A DNA stretch of 64,000 nt, taken from positions 14,906 to 78,905 of the forward strand of contig VSDK01027227.1 of assembly GCA_009767595.1 (NCBI GenBank), in the 5' to 3' direction. Shown in pieces: positions 32,645 through 44,560 of this stretch (position 1 is its first letter; each line of letters opens with the position of its first letter). Position numbers and translations under genes: made by a program. Source of the stretch: Symbiodinium kawagutii. Taxonomy: Eukaryota; Sar; Dinophyceae; Suessiales; Symbiodiniaceae. The notes beneath the pieces were generated by a model. It did not search any database, was not told where the DNA came from, and worked only from the letters and a program-made list of their open reading frames with translations.

Positions 32645-32827
32645 TTAACATGTTGAAAACAATGTGTCTACCTGGTTGAAGAATAATGATGCAAGAAATG
32701 CGGGCGTGTTCAATCTTTGTGGCAGATGCATCAATGTGTATACTAGCATACTATCAGCTGTAGAATAACGCTTTGCTGCCCTACTTAGCCAACGCAAATA
32801 GGGATTGAAATTTCGCTCGCCATGCAT
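32645..32827 (-). CDS. Small unassigned ORF
   Basis: Reads ERNFNPYLRWLSRAAK to LASLFFNQ then a good CAG|GTAGAC donor. AT-rich codons unlike the nearby exons. May be a mobile-element scrap. Confidence 0.2.
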   Translation of the reverse strand: MHGERNFNPYLRWLSRAAKRYSTADSMLVYTLMHLPQRLNTPAFLASLFFNQVDTLFSTC

Positions 32828-33298
32828 AAAATGTCGTAATGGGAGATCCGGCAGTCAACAAACCAACCCAGATTTTAGAGCAAAATTGGATCATCAACCA
32901 AATGTAACCATTATTCACCATTATAATTACCAACAATAGCCAGATTAACTGCTTGAGTTTCTATCATCAACCATGTTCTGGTCCGCCATCATCCCCTACC
33001 AACCAACTCTCATGATCACGACCCTTCGTTATTACTTCATTTGTCCTTCATTAACCATTCATTCACAATCTTATAACCCTTCACTAACCCTTCGTGAAAC
33101 CTTCATCAACCCTTCATCAACCAGATTTAACCGTTATTCACCAGCATATCAACCATTTATCTTTCATTACCCATCAACCATTCATCAACCAGTTGATCTT
33201 TCATTAATATGGGAAATGAAACCACTAATTAACCATTAATTGGTTAAACCATGTTAAACCATTGATCTTTCATTGGTGCTAATCATCAACCATTATAA

Positions 33299-33416
33299 CT
33301 GGCTGTGGGTCAAAACCCCGTACCCCTGGTTCCCCATTATCCATTGTTTTCCCTGTAATTGCTAGCTATTATCCCCCTATTAGTTGGTTGGTTCACTGCT
33401 TGACCCAGCTTGCCAA
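33299..33416 (+). repeat. Family B inverted-repeat element
   Basis: GGCTGTGGGTCAAAACCCC to GCTTGACCCAGCTTGCC. Confidence 0.85.
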
Positions 33417-33483
33417 CTAACTACCCATCGATTGACCCATTTCTCCAGTGCTTGCTGGGCAGCTCCCTTCCTTCTGCTCACAC

Positions 33484-33573
33484 CTCCGCAGCCACCGAGA
33501 TGTGAAAGTGGAACTCAGCATAGGCAGGTCCTTGGGAGCGGGGTGTGGAACCGGGGCAGGAGCCCCAGGGCCC
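33484..33573 (-). CDS. Giant gene, candidate exon 23
   Basis: 90 nt reading GPWGSCPGSTPRSQGP to FHISVAAE, with an alternating strand AEFHFHISV. Acceptor CTACAGAG|G, donor GAG|GTGTGAGC. Confidence 0.6.
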
Positions 33574-34260
33574 CTCTGTAGAGGCGTACCAATGAGGGGT
33601 TCATGGGTTCTAAGGATGTCTAAAGGGTTCTTCATGGCTTTCATGACGAAAGTAGCCAACAATAACTGATCAATAATACGAATAATATTCATGATGAGGA
33701 AATCAACTGGAAAATGACTAACAACAACTGGTTGGTGGATAAGGATCCAACAACAGTTGATGAGAAGGAAAATCACCAGTAGATGGTTGATGATGTTTGT
33801 GAACAATCAACAACGAGAGCATGGTTTATGATCTCTATGAATGGTAGATCCAGCTGGTTAAGAATGGTTAACGGGAAACAGGATAAAACCCTTCGGAGGT
33901 TTGACAAGTCATTAGCCAGCCAAATCGCAGTGGTTTTCGCCATCACCATGGCACCTTAGCCGCTACCGCTCTGCGCGTGATGGTGATAACGATGGTAAGT
34001 AGCTGGTTGATGGGATGTAAAAACCAACAATATCAAATAATTGTTGCCATAGTATTCCAGTACCAACATTGGTAATTGCATTGCGAGTTATTGCACTCAT
34101 GGTATATGTAACTTTACAGTAATGTCAATACCATAGTGAATCAATACTAATAACCACCAATACTAGTGGTTCATTGGTGGCTCATGGTGGCCAATGATGT
34201 TGAGCCGTTTCAAATGCCACCGAGGATACCACCAGGCCGCTGGACATCATGTCATGCCAC

Positions 34261-34340
34261 CTTTCTGCCCGCCCAGCGCTGCCCCGCAGCATCGCGCAGC
34301 CAGGTCCCCCGCTGCCCATCTGTGTGCTCCACATGGATTG
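34261..34340 (-). CDS. Giant gene, candidate exon 22
   Basis: 80 nt reading IHVEHTDGQRGTWLRD to WAGRK. Acceptor TTATCCTGAG, donor AAAG|GTGGCA. A second minus frame is also open. Confidence 0.5.
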
Positions 34341-35275
34341 CTCAGGATAAGTGAACCTGAGACAACCATCCACACGTGCAGATTGGCACCATATATGATG
34401 CATGTTTCGTTTGATAGTGGTTCATCATGGTCAATGACCTTCAACACGGTGAATGGTGGTTAAGAGCTGGTAATCTTGGCTGGCGGTGGCTCATGGTTGT
34501 TGATGCTTGTCAGTAGATAGGATTGGTTTTCATGAAGGAGGGCCGCGACGTTCTAGTTGGGCTGAATGGTGACCAATGATCAACACAGTCAGCAAAGCAG
34601 GGGTGCAATGATGATGACAGCAGATGGGGAATTCAAGTTTTCTACTGCAATGACAATTTATGCCAGTAGTGGTGATAACTTAATTCTCAACAGTTCAAAT
34701 CAATAGATGGGTATGTCATACATTCACAACGTGGAGAACTCTAGTTTTCCATCACTTACATTGTGATGTTGCAGCAGTGAAAGTAGGGCAGTTTGACCCA
34801 TTTGCCCAACGACTTCATTGGTAAGACAAAATTTGCCATCACAGGCGACCCAACCATGCTGAGAGGCGGCTATAGATCAACATGAATCATTCAAAAGTGG
34901 GGCAGTTGAACGTCCCAACAAAGACTCTTCTGGTCATTCACGGGCTGCTCACCAGGGCACCAGGGTGCGGACCCACTGCCATATGAAACACGCCCAGTTG
35001 CAGTGGCCATGGTTTTACAAAACTTGAGGGCAGTGCATTGGTTTTTCTCATATTGTGCCACCAATTTCATGTCCAACATCATTGTGATCAGCATAGGATT
35101 GGGCCACCACTTACGAAGTGGGGATGCACACCCAAATACCGATATTTCCTTTAGAAAAATGATTGGAAAATCTTTGGCTTACAGAGTCTTTACGCTGAAT
35201 CCAACGAATTCTTCTGAGGGATAAGTAAATTCCCACACGTATACATGCAAGCTTTATTTTCATTGATATGGTGCT

Positions 35276-35375
35276 TCTCAAAACGGGGGAACCGCCAAAT
35301 CATCCACTACTATATAATCATTTAATTTCGAATAGTAAACCAACCATTCATTGGGGTCCTTCATTCCAAGAAACC
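35276..35375 (+). repeat. Family A element, diverged right end
   Basis: ATGGTGCTTCTCAAAACGG to TTCATTCCAAGAAACC. Confidence 0.65.
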
Positions 35376-35510
35376 AAAATATTGGCTTTATTGCTGTTTA
35401 TGTGCCATGGTCTCTGTTTTTCCTCGCAGAATTCTGCTCTAAGTAGTGCTTTTGAGCTTGGAATTCTCCGAGTCAGTGATGCTCCTGGATGCGCCAAGTT
35501 CAATTCTCAC

Positions 35511-35645
35511 CCAGGCGACCATGGGCCAGAAGTCTTTCTCCTGCATGACGGTCTGTCATGTCGTAGAGCTTGCAATGTATGTGCACGCTCAGACCTTGCC
35601 TCAGGCACCCTTTTTCTCGCAGCTGGAGCAAGAATGAAGATCCAG
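35511..35645 (-). CDS. Giant gene, candidate exon 21
   Basis: 135 nt reading GSSFLLQLREKGCLRQG to LLAHGRL. Donor G|GTGAGAAT. Acceptor AGGGGAG; another acceptor five bases upstream is possible. It lies beside the tandem repeats at 35868-36580. Confidence 0.6.
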
Positions 35646-35805
35646 CTCCCCTGAGGACTCAGAAGAACTGTCTCTCCCTGTGTGCATCAGAAAGGCTCTG
35701 GGTCTGCCATCAGGCCAAAAAAATATCGCGGTTCTCCTCCCCAAAAAAGACATGACCACCCTCATCAACAGACAAACGGGGACCCGAAACATCACCAACC
35801 CTTTC

Positions 35806-35856
35806 GCGCGCGCCCTTGTGTCGAGAAGGTAAAACTTCTAGACACGCGCGCGCTCT
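35806..35856. repeat. GC-rich perfect-looking hairpin
   Basis: GCGCGCGCCCTTGTGTCGAG, AAGG, then AACTTCTAGACACGCGCGCG: arms of about 20 bp around a loop of about 6. Confidence 0.75.
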
Positions 35857-35867
35857 TCCGTTGAGAG

Positions 35868-36580
35868 GCTCATGCACGGTGCATGAGATGCATCAGAGAG
35901 GCTTCAGTAAGACAATTCCAGACTCCCTGCTCTAGGTGGGATACCGCTCAACTTATCTTGCTGCTGCAAACCAAGACACGTGCGAATAACGGCAAGCCAC
36001 GCCAAATGCGCATCTGCCTTGGAGATGAAACCTGCGAAGTGCAGGCTGCTCTCGGGCAGCGTGCCCTGACCACTGGTCTGCCATCAGGTCGCTCATGCGC
36101 TGTGCATGAAATGCCCTGAAAGGCTCTGGTCTGCCATCAGGTCGTTCATGCGCTGTGCATGATATGCACTGAAAGGCTCCGGTCCGCCATTTACGTGGGA
36201 GCCCAATCCCCGAGGGTCAAATAAAATATTGTAAAAATTGTACAAAAGGGCCAGGCAGTGCTTTACGTGGGAGCCCAATCCACGAGGGTCAAATAGAATA
36301 CGTAAATAGTGAAAGAGGGCCAGGCAATGCTTTACGTGGGAGCCCAATCCACGATGGGAAAGAATCCAAGGAATACATAAAAAATGGGCCAAGCAGGAAT
36401 TTACGTGGGAGCCCAATCCACGTGAGGTCACTCCAATCAATATCAGGTCGCTCATGCGCTGCGCATGAAATGCACTGAAAGGCTCTGGTCTGCCATAAGG
36501 TCGCTCATGCGCTGTCCATGAAATGCACTGAAAGGCTCTGGTCTGTCATCAGATCGCTCATGCGCTGTCACGTCGCCACT
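35868..36580. repeat. 56-bp tandem repeat interrupted by a second array
   Basis: Units GGTCGCTCATGCGCTGTGCA then TGAAATGCACTGAAAGGCTC occur at 36076-36190 and again at 36440-36570, with older copies near 35870. CATGCGCTGTGCATG is itself near-palindromic. Confidence 0.85.
36189..36422. repeat. About 60-70-bp tandem repeat, 4 copies, inside the 56-bp array
   Basis: Each unit has TTACGTGGGAGCCCAATCCA, in which CGTGG pairs with CCACG to form a small stem-loop, and then GGGCCAGGCA. Confidence 0.9.
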
Positions 36581-36775
36581 CTCCACATCCTTCACCAGGA
36601 TGAGAGCAGATTGACTTTTGATACTCAATCTTTTTGCTCCTCCTCTTTGTACAGCTTCTTATCCCCGTTATTAACCATTATTAGCTATTGTTAAGTTACG
36701 ACTAATCACTTTTTATCACCACGGCTAGAGAAACCACCATATTGTATTAACTTCATAGGTATTCCTATTTAACCA

Positions 36776-36855
36776 CCATCAACCACCATTATTAACCACC
36801 ATTATTAACCACCATTATTAACCACCATTATTAACCACCATTAACCACCATTAGC
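36776..36855. repeat. 15-bp tandem repeat
   Basis: Five copies of AACCACCATTATT-type units. Confidence 0.9.
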
Positions 36856-36903
36856 CATACCTTAATACCTTTTCCAAACCTTGAAATCTGAGCCGCAGCT
36901 TAC

Positions 36904-37049
36904 GCTCAACTCCCCCAGCGTTTGGCTGCCCGGCGGATCCCTTTGGAAGGTATTCCTCAGCGATGACCGGCAGGGACCACGGGTGCATCCCCGGGGATAC
37001 TGTGGTAACATTCACCAAGGTGAACTCGGGGTTAGCCCCCAGGTACGAA
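36904..37049 (-). CDS. Giant gene, candidate exon 20
   Basis: 146 nt reading SYLGANPEFTLVNVTT to NAGGVE. Acceptor GCAACCAG, donor C|GTAAGC (near consensus). One of the clearest exons. Confidence 0.65.
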
Positions 37050-38523
37050 CTGGTTGCGAAGCATGGTTGTAGGGCTTATATAATTAGAACCTACCTTATT
37101 AGGCTTTATGACCACGGTGAGATATCCCACTTAACCATCATTAAGCATCATTTTCAACCATATTTACTAACCATAATTTTCTTCATGATCAACCATGATT
37201 TTGGCATGGCTTCTCTATCCCAGGAAACTAATCCTGGGCGCCGCACATCTCCATGCGACTGCACTTGGGCGACCTCCCCAATCAATATAAGAATTGTATA
37301 ATATATATATGTCAACCACCATAAATCATCAAAAACATGTATTCACACTTTCTCACAACCATTGACCATTACTTGGTGTTATTTCAAACCATCAATAAAC
37401 ATGAGCAATGATGACTACTGACAATTGACTATGTCAGCATAGCTGTTGGTTCTTTTGCAGTAGGAACCATTGGCTGGTACTCATAGGAAAACACAGGATC
37501 AACTACAATTTGTTTGTATATCCAGGGAGCTGATTTTAGTGCGTGTTCAGGTTGAAAGACCGGTGAATAGTCCCATACAGGTGATTTGGGCCGTTTGGAT
37601 TGTAAAAGACCTGGCAAATGTACGATAATTAGGATATGTAGGTATTACAAATACCATACGTAGATTGAGGCTTGGGTACTACTATATTGAATGAAGTATC
37701 TAACAAGCTGCAAGCAACAGGAACTTCAACTTCAACCCTGCTGCGACGCTTGGTATCATTGCTGATGGTCTGCTCATGACTTCAACCGCAGGATAAGGGG
37801 GCAGTAGCTAAACGGAAGTGTGGTTGATGAACCATTATTTGTTTTCCACCCAATTTGGGTGAAGAAAGAGCTCTGGTAACTGGTATCAAGCCATCGGAAT
37901 CGTGTTTATTACTTATGGGTGCCCGCACAAATGGATTGTCCTCTAACATGTCAATTAATGATGTGATGAACTCAAGATCATGGATTCCTGATGGTCAAGG
38001 ATTAACGATGATCATCGCTGTCGTGAACAAACCTTTTGGAAAAAAATCATCAATGACCCATATACCCTCCGGTCTTCAATGACTCAATCATCTATCTCAT
38101 TTCTGACTTGCCTCTCCCTGTCAAAATGATCATACCTTGTGAAACAAATCTTGACCTTCTGGTATTCCGGCATCCACGCACCCTTCGTTGGGCTGACCAA
38201 GACATCAAGGTTCACCTTGTGTCAGTTCCTAGGGCCCTTATCAAAAATTACTGATGGTCAGTAAGCCTTAAGCAAATAAATGATGTTTGAACCATGCATC
38301 TTAAGGGTTAATGAGGGGCAGTAACCCTGCGGACAGTAAGGACAGTAACCCTGAGACCCTTCGTCAGCTTCAAGTGGAACAACCATGTCATCTTGGTGTT
38401 GTGGCTAAAGATGTTGTTTTGCAATGGAACCCAGCCATATTCATATTCAGCCATCCAGAAATGTCATGCATCCAAGGGAAGCACATCTATAGCAAAGCGT
38501 AAAACATACACAAACACAGTAAA

Positions 38524-38614
38524 TGCTAGCTTCTTAAAATAAGGGTACCCCAAAATCGTTTTTAGTAATAAACCAACCATTTGGGGGTGTTCCCTATTTT
38601 TAGGAACTCCCAAA
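38524..38614 (+). repeat. Family A element
   Basis: TTCTTAAAATAAGGGTACCC to GTTCCCTATTTTTAGGAA. Confidence 0.75.
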
Positions 38615-38617
38615 TAT

Positions 38618-38790
38618 GAGTATATATATATATTTACACAAAAAATATAGGTACAAAAATGCATATATATATATAAAATATTATATATATATATATTTAA
38701 ATAATCAAATATATATATATATATAATCTTAAATATATATATATATATACAGTAATTAAACATATATATATATATATATCAATCTATGCA
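38618..38790. repeat. (TA)n clusters
   Basis: Five runs of TATATATATA separated by short AAA or TTAAA spacers. Confidence 0.9.
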
Positions 38791-38822
38791 TACATCACAG
38801 GGCTTGGTTCCTGTTGCTTCAC

Positions 38823-38927
38823 CAAGCGCCATTTCCACCAAAGGTCCCAGCGACCCAGCTGATCCATCCCAGCTGATCCGAGCCAAGTTGCTCCAATTTG
38901 TCGTAGAGGATCTCCACTTTGCCGGGC
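38823..38927 (-). CDS. Giant gene, candidate exon 19
   Basis: 105 nt reading PGKVEILYDKLEQLGS to FGGNGA. Acceptor GGCTGAG|G, donor TTG|GTGAAGC. Purine-rich first codon positions support the minus strand. Confidence 0.6.
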
Positions 38928-38949
38928 CTCAGCCACCGGGCAGCCAACC

Positions 38950-39095
38950 CCACCAGTATAACCAGTGGTAGTACCAGTAGTGGAGACCAGTATAGCCAGT
39001 AGTGGAGACCAGTAGTGGTATAACCAGTGGTACTACCAGTAGTGGTAGTACCAGTAGTATAACTGGTGGTATGGCCAGTAATATAACCAGTACTA
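38950..39095. repeat. ACCAGTAGTGG-type minisatellite
   Basis: About ten imperfect units (ACCAGTAGTGGAGACC, TATAACCAGTGGT) immediately upstream of exon 19 in transcription. Confidence 0.85.
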
Positions 39096-39307
39096 TGACC
39101 AGACTACACAGAAAGTCCCAGCAACGGTCGGACTGGACCACAAATAGATAGATATGTGCACGCATGAATAGGTACGTATAATTGGTATATGTACACATAA
39201 TGTTTGTAACATGTATAAATGTTATGTGAACATAATATGTAAATACACCAAAGCTTGCACAAAGGACGTGAAGGCACATAAGATATAAGGGTACCTGTTG
39301 GTAGCCT

Positions 39308-39424
39308 ATATGGGTGTTTCTCAAAATAGGGGATTCCCTATATCATCCTTATATTTCCCATTTATATATAGTCTAGTAATAAACCAATCATTTTTGGGGC
39401 CCCCTATTTTGAGAAACACCCACA
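39308..39424 (+). repeat. Family A inverted-repeat element
   Basis: GGGTGTTTCTCAAAATAGG and CCCTATTTTGAGAAACACCC, nearly perfect ends. Confidence 0.9.
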
Positions 39425-39820
39425 TGAACATATGTATGAAATTGTTATGGATATGTACATGTGATATGTCAATACACCGAATTGGTTCTTACACAAAAGG
39501 ACATGAAGTTGTATAAGAAAAGTAAAAACAAAAAAAAGGCTCCTCGCTGTGTCTCTGCACCAGGAATGATTGCATCCAGAAGTGCTATTCCCTCCACATG
39601 CTTCAGTTTCCCTACTAGAAATATTAGTACCAGGCCTCCTGAAACATTCAGCTAGGGATTTCCATCCAAAAAGAAATGGTTTTATGAAGACCTCCCATCA
39701 GGCTTTCTGCTATCTGTTGCTTATATTCCCCTACCCTTCCAGCTATCATTATTGCTGCTCCAGCGTTGGCATGGCTTCGAAGGTGAAGTCTCGCACGTCC
39801 ATGTTGGGGAAGAGAAAGGA

Positions 39821-40318
39821 TCAAGCCCCATTGAAGGGCAACAGGGCACTGAAACCGAAAATGAGCTTCAGGTCACATTTCTCACAAATGGCAGTACGCA
39901 AGTGTGTAGGCACCATGCAACGAATGATCTGTGGTATCAAGTGTTTCACGGTTGGCAGCAAGTATCCATGGGCCTCCATCAAGTGCCAGTGAAGGTGGGC
40001 AGCAGGGGCGGTGAATCCACAAACAATGCAGGTCCCTGCAAGGTGGTCAGTGACTTCCTGGCAGTGAATCAAGTCCTGAAATTCACGGGTGCTCACAAAG
40101 TGTTGAATCAAAGTACCAACACGGCACTGGGGTTGGTCACCTACTATTTCATGGTAACTGGAAAGATAGAGTTCCCCAAAAATAAAAGAGGGAGATGTGA
40201 ACAGCCCTAATGATAATTGATCCCTATATTGATCCCTATCGCTCGCTTCCCATCCTTTCGGGGGGCCACTGTCCCCGGAAAACCCTAAGGTTGGAGCCAT
40301 AAGTCTTGGAAAATCCAT
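39821..40318 (-). CDS. ORF with CxxC/HxxxxH zinc-binding pattern, possible retroelement remnant
   Basis: 165 codons inside an intron of the giant gene, same strand. Seen: CIVCGFTAPAAHLHWHL then MEAH, and AICEKC 40 residues on, a C-C-H-H plus C-C arrangement. Codon-like composition throughout, but third positions are less GC-rich than in the nearby exons. TCTTTCCAG in the middle could be an acceptor. Known: dinoflagellate LINE-type proteins often end in cysteine/histidine clusters of this kind. Inferred: a fragment of such an element. No reverse transcriptase motif is nearby. Confidence 0.4.
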   Translation of the reverse strand: MDFPRLMAPTLGFSGDSGPPKGWEASDRDQYRDQLSLGLFTSPSFIFGELYLSSYHEIVGDQPQCRVGTLIQHFVSTREFQDLIHCQEVTDHLAGTCIVCGFTAPAAHLHWHLMEAHGYLLPTVKHLIPQIIRCMVPTHLRTAICEKCDLKLIFGFSALLPFNGA

Positions 40319-40556
40319 AGCTTCAGGGGAGCCAGAAGGCCCTGAAATAAGGGTTCACAGAGTGGTGCCTACCAATTATCAGTTGACTAATAAGCCATTT
40401 GAATATAGTATATGCTTATATCATACTTATATCATGTGTTATCATCTTATATCTATCACAGCTGGCAAGTAAATACTTATATTACCATCTATTATCATCA
40501 ATAGAAAGTACGTATTATCTTCTACAACTGGCACTTAGTAATCTTGGAGGCACCAC

Positions 40557-40640
40557 ACGCAGAAGCGCAAAGCAGTTTGGCCCCCGAGCAATCGGAAACC
40601 TCCGCGGAAGGACAAGCGTTCGTCCTCGGGGAAGGTGACG
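40557..40640 (-). CDS. Giant gene, candidate exon 18
   Basis: 84 nt reading VTFPEDERLSFRGGFR to ALRFC, about 77 percent G/C at codon position 3. Acceptor GACCGAG, donor GCGT|GTGGTG. Confidence 0.5.
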
Positions 40641-40986
40641 CTCGGTCATATCACAGGGGTCAAGACAGCACCCTGTTTCACTGGGTTAACAATTATCATC
40701 AATCCCTGTATTAGTTGACAGTTGATTATATCTAACAATTGGTTGACAATTGACAATTGGGTTGGATTGTACCTCAAGTATCATCTTAATTGACCCTTGA
40801 TAATTGATGATACAACAATTGATGATCATGATGATTGATATTGATGATTCATTGATAATTGACCCTTCATAATCATTTGGTTCATCCTCAAGTATCATCA
40901 ATTGTCAACAATTATTATCAATCATCATCAATCATAATGAATCATACTCAATCATCATCAATTATCATCGATCATCATCCTCTCAC

Positions 40987-41060
40987 TAACATCCCTTCCA
41001 AAAATCCAAGCTGCTCAGTCCCATCTCTTGGGGCCCACCAGCAGCTCACAGCCTCAATCC
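40987..41060 (-). CDS. Giant gene, candidate exon 17
   Basis: 74 nt reading IEAVSCWWAPRDGTEQ to EGML. Acceptor CCGCAG|GG. Donor GTGAGAGG, or an earlier GA donor to suit the phase of exon 18. Confidence 0.5.
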
Positions 41061-41410
41061 CTGCGGTCCTGCTTGGTTCCAGGTAACCAGTTTCCACTCT
41101 GTAACAAGCCGCCAGTCCAAGTGGTGATTGAGATGTCGGTCCTAAGCAATCGCAGTGTTTGAGTTGGACTTGAAGAAGGGATTTTGGAGACTCAATGGTT
41201 AGTTTGCAAGGTTGATAGTTAACAAGGCGGATAGTGGCTAATGACGGTTAATAATGATCTATCATTAATACTGGTTGGTTGGCATAGATTCAATCCAAGG
41301 AAGTAGGGTGTTGGATAACTACAGTACCTATGGTACAAACATATGGTGCCAAGGGAGCCCACATATTTTTCTTGCTATTTCTTGGTGGACTCCTGGTGCA
41401 TTTTCGTAGC

Positions 41411-41524
41411 CTATATTAGGGTGTTTCTTAAAACAGAGGACCCCCTATATACATCTTCCAGTGTTAGTCATTCATAGAAATAAACCATCCATATCTTGGT
41501 TCCCTGTTTTAAGAAACCACCATA
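41411..41524 (+). repeat. Family A inverted-repeat element
   Basis: GGTGTTTCTTAAAACAG and CTGTTTTAAGAAACCACC; matching changes in both arms. Confidence 0.85.
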
Positions 41525-42727
41525 TTTATCAATCCCCCGACACGGCTAACCAGGTAGGATGAGAAATTCGTGCTACTCATGAAACCAGACCCGAATCGCT
41601 ATGCTTCTCCGCGAGACCACTTTAGCTGTGCAATCGTTTCCTAAGGCCACCCAATGGATACAAGTTCCAACAAACATGCATGGATAAGAACACATTGTGA
41701 TCACGTCCATAGTCATAAACGAAGCCGTTCTTAGAATATTGTGCAGTTAAATTGGCTGTTGTCCTTTCTGCATCAAAGACATTTTCGTAAGAATCCACAT
41801 CCATTCATCAATTGCAGTCAGTACCCGGCTGTTCCATGCACAGGAAGATTCATAGATACAGGGAACGTGGTTGATGCTAGCGGGGTGAAAAAAGAGACAT
41901 TGAATTCGGCGCTGAAGTGGCATGTTTATTCGCAAGGCCAAACTACCGCCAGAAGTGATTGAAATCGTAGTGGCCATGTGCATGTTGTTCAGGTCGATCA
42001 TCCCATCTGAAAGAAGGGGAAACCAACCTTGTTTCCTACTACTGTATGTTTTGCTATTTTGTACCATCATGCAACCATGCTCAACAATTTGGCAACGTCT
42101 CATGTGTTCAGTTGGTTTGCTTCTTAAGGCTTTCGGCGTGGTGATTGAACCAACAAATGAGCAACGGTTTCAATGTCCACATTGACATTGATGTTGGTTC
42201 ATCAAGTTGGATCGGCTTGGTCAATCGCCATGTTGTAGATGAGGTCTGTGTAATCCTGTTCTCGCTTGTCCTCTGTTGGACTTCATCCAACTCTGGTATC
42301 CAGCATAGAAGTTGCCACTTGCTTGTGGTGCTCACTGGATCCAATTGTTGACCTGCAAGAAGTTGGATTGCTTCCGCTGGATTTGTTGCGAACTCAACTT
42401 GCATCTCAGCTGTTGTGTTGAATCCCGTGATGACCATCTTCGGTGTTGCGCCTCTCTTCATGTTGAGTGTTCTCGAAGCGGGATTTTGGTGGTCAATGAT
42501 AGTGACAGTTTCATAGCTGGAGGTTAGTCCAAAGGTAGTTTGTCATGTGCATAGCACTTGAGATCAGTGGTTAGACAGCATTCGTCCACGGAAACCATTG
42601 GAGGAAGTGAAGCACTCAGGAACCTCGCTGGAATGGTCGCCACAGCCTCGTGTAGTCACGGGCGAGTCATCACCGGGCCATGTCTGTCCTTACCGCGCTG
42701 GGCCGCCGGACTGTCCACCGGATTTAC

Positions 42728-42784
42728 CCAAGCGCACGTTCCTGGCCCCGCGTGTGGCGAGTATGGGGGCGAGCGGGGTCAGTG
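42728..42784 (-). CDS. Giant gene, candidate exon 16
   Basis: 57 nt reading LTPLAPILATRGARNVRL. Acceptor ATTCAAG, donor TTGG|GTAAATCC. A family B element lies just upstream in the intron. Confidence 0.5.
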
Positions 42785-42838
42785 CTTGAATATGAACAGC
42801 CATGGGTGCCCTTGACCAATAGCATTCCACAGCCAATA

Positions 42839-42962
42839 TGGCGAGCTGGGTCAAGCAGTTAACCGACCAACTAATGGGGGATGATGACCAACAATTACAC
42901 TGGGAAAACAATGGTTAATGATGGGGGAACCAGGGGGACTAAGGGTTTTGACCCACAGCCAA
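42839..42962 (-). repeat. Family B inverted-repeat element
   Basis: GGCGAGCTGGGTCAAGCAG to GGGTTTTGACCCACAGCC. Confidence 0.85.
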
Positions 42963-43547
42963 TATCAAGACACCCTCTGGATCTTATGGCAAATCACCAG
43001 TCATTGAGCAAAAAAAGTGGAGTAGGATCTAACCAGTAAGAAACTAGCTTCTAGTCGGCCAGCTCATTCCCTTCTGGTAAACAGCTCATTGAACACCAAC
43101 AGCCACTATAAACCACTAAGAAACCACCAAACACCAAAATTATAACTAAGCGCAACCACTGAAAGCTGGATCTACCTTAAAAGCATGTACAAACACTTTG
43201 CGTATCCAGCTATGCAGCTGAAGGAAGGATGTTGAATGTTGCATGTAACCTAAGCTGGAAGTGGAAACTCTACCATGTATAGTTGGTTCACCTATTTCTG
43301 AATGGTTCGTTTTAGTTTGTACCTTACTCTACCACAGGATACATGTCGGACACGGGATTCATTGAACAGTTACAAAAAAAATCACAGTTAGGTATCCACT
43401 CCAGGAATGAGACAAAGGACGTCCCAGCAAATCCCCTTGAAAATCCTTTGCACGCCATCGAGATTCTCCTTTTCCAACAAGCCACCGGGTTTTTGAACAA
43501 TGCTTGATTCTGGCTGCATTCCCATGTCTCGCATGCAAGCACGAATA

Positions 43548-43668
43548 GGGCTGTGGGTCAAAACCCTTAGTCCGCCTGGTTGCCCCATCATTAACCTCTC
43601 TTTTCCCTTATTATTGTTGGTAGATCCTCCATTAGTTGGTTGGTTAATGGCTTGACCCAGCTCGCCAT
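43548..43668 (+). repeat. Family B inverted-repeat element
   Basis: GGCTGTGGGTCAAAACCC to GCTTGACCCAGCTCGCC. Confidence 0.85.
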
Positions 43669-43715
43669 AGAAGCCCAAGTTTTCACTTCACTGCTCCACA
43701 GCATGCAGTGGGAAC

Positions 43716-43810
43716 CGCAAACCCAAGGCATTCGGAGCTCCAAGGCAAGGGCGGTTCCTCCCGAGCTCTTGAAGCAGTTCCCGGCCTCAAAATGATCTGC
43801 GTGCGCACAC
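43716..43810 (-). CDS. Giant gene, candidate exon 15
   Basis: 95 nt reading CAHADHFEAGNCFKSS to RMPWVC. Acceptor GCTTCAG|G, donor GCG|GTTCCCAC. A second minus frame is also open. Confidence 0.5.
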
Positions 43811-44560
43811 CTGAAGCGATGGAGGCAGCAACCAGCGTCGGAAAGCCAACAGGAATTATCTTATCACGACCATATTGGAAGGCAACAAATGACCTAATTA
43901 ATATGGCTAGTATAGGAATTTTGCCACCTGAAAGGTCTGTACTGATATTGGTAGGCAACAAGCAACCAAATGCGATTGCAAGAATATCTGACTAGTTCAC
44001 AGCTCTTACCACAATTTCTACTCTCCTGAAAAGCAAGTGATACAATCTTCAAGAAGAATCAACAAATCGAAATGGCCCTGCACTTTTCAGATCGGAGTAG
44101 ATCGAATTGCATTTCAACGCATGAGGTCCTATAGGGAAACAGCAATCATAGATGGGGATACAAGACCACAACCTAGAGCTGCTGCCGGTACATTGAATAA
44201 AGAGATTTAACGCATTGTGGAAAGCTGACCACCAAAGTGGCTCGGCATGCCAACGGGTGGGTCCAACGGGTGGGTACCTGACCCACCGCTGGAGGCATCG
44301 AGAAGCACCGCTAGAGGCTTCTCTGAATACAAGGTCATTCCTGACACACTTTCCATTCCAACATGTAAATCAGTGTACCGTGTACACACCATATACTACT
44401 TGAGACTACATATGGGTATCGGCTTACCTAAGAACTGCTGCTGTTGAACTCCCCTAAAGATGTAGGGGCAGCAATCTTCATGACGGAAATACAAAGTTTA
44501 GGTCAGGCCAATAGAAAAACATAATTAACCCGTTTTTTGATTCAAACCCACTTACTTAAT

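Noticed and set aside
35868..36580. Possible CRISPR-like array
   Set aside because: Repeats are contiguous or nearly so, with no unique spacers of constant length, and the genome is eukaryotic.
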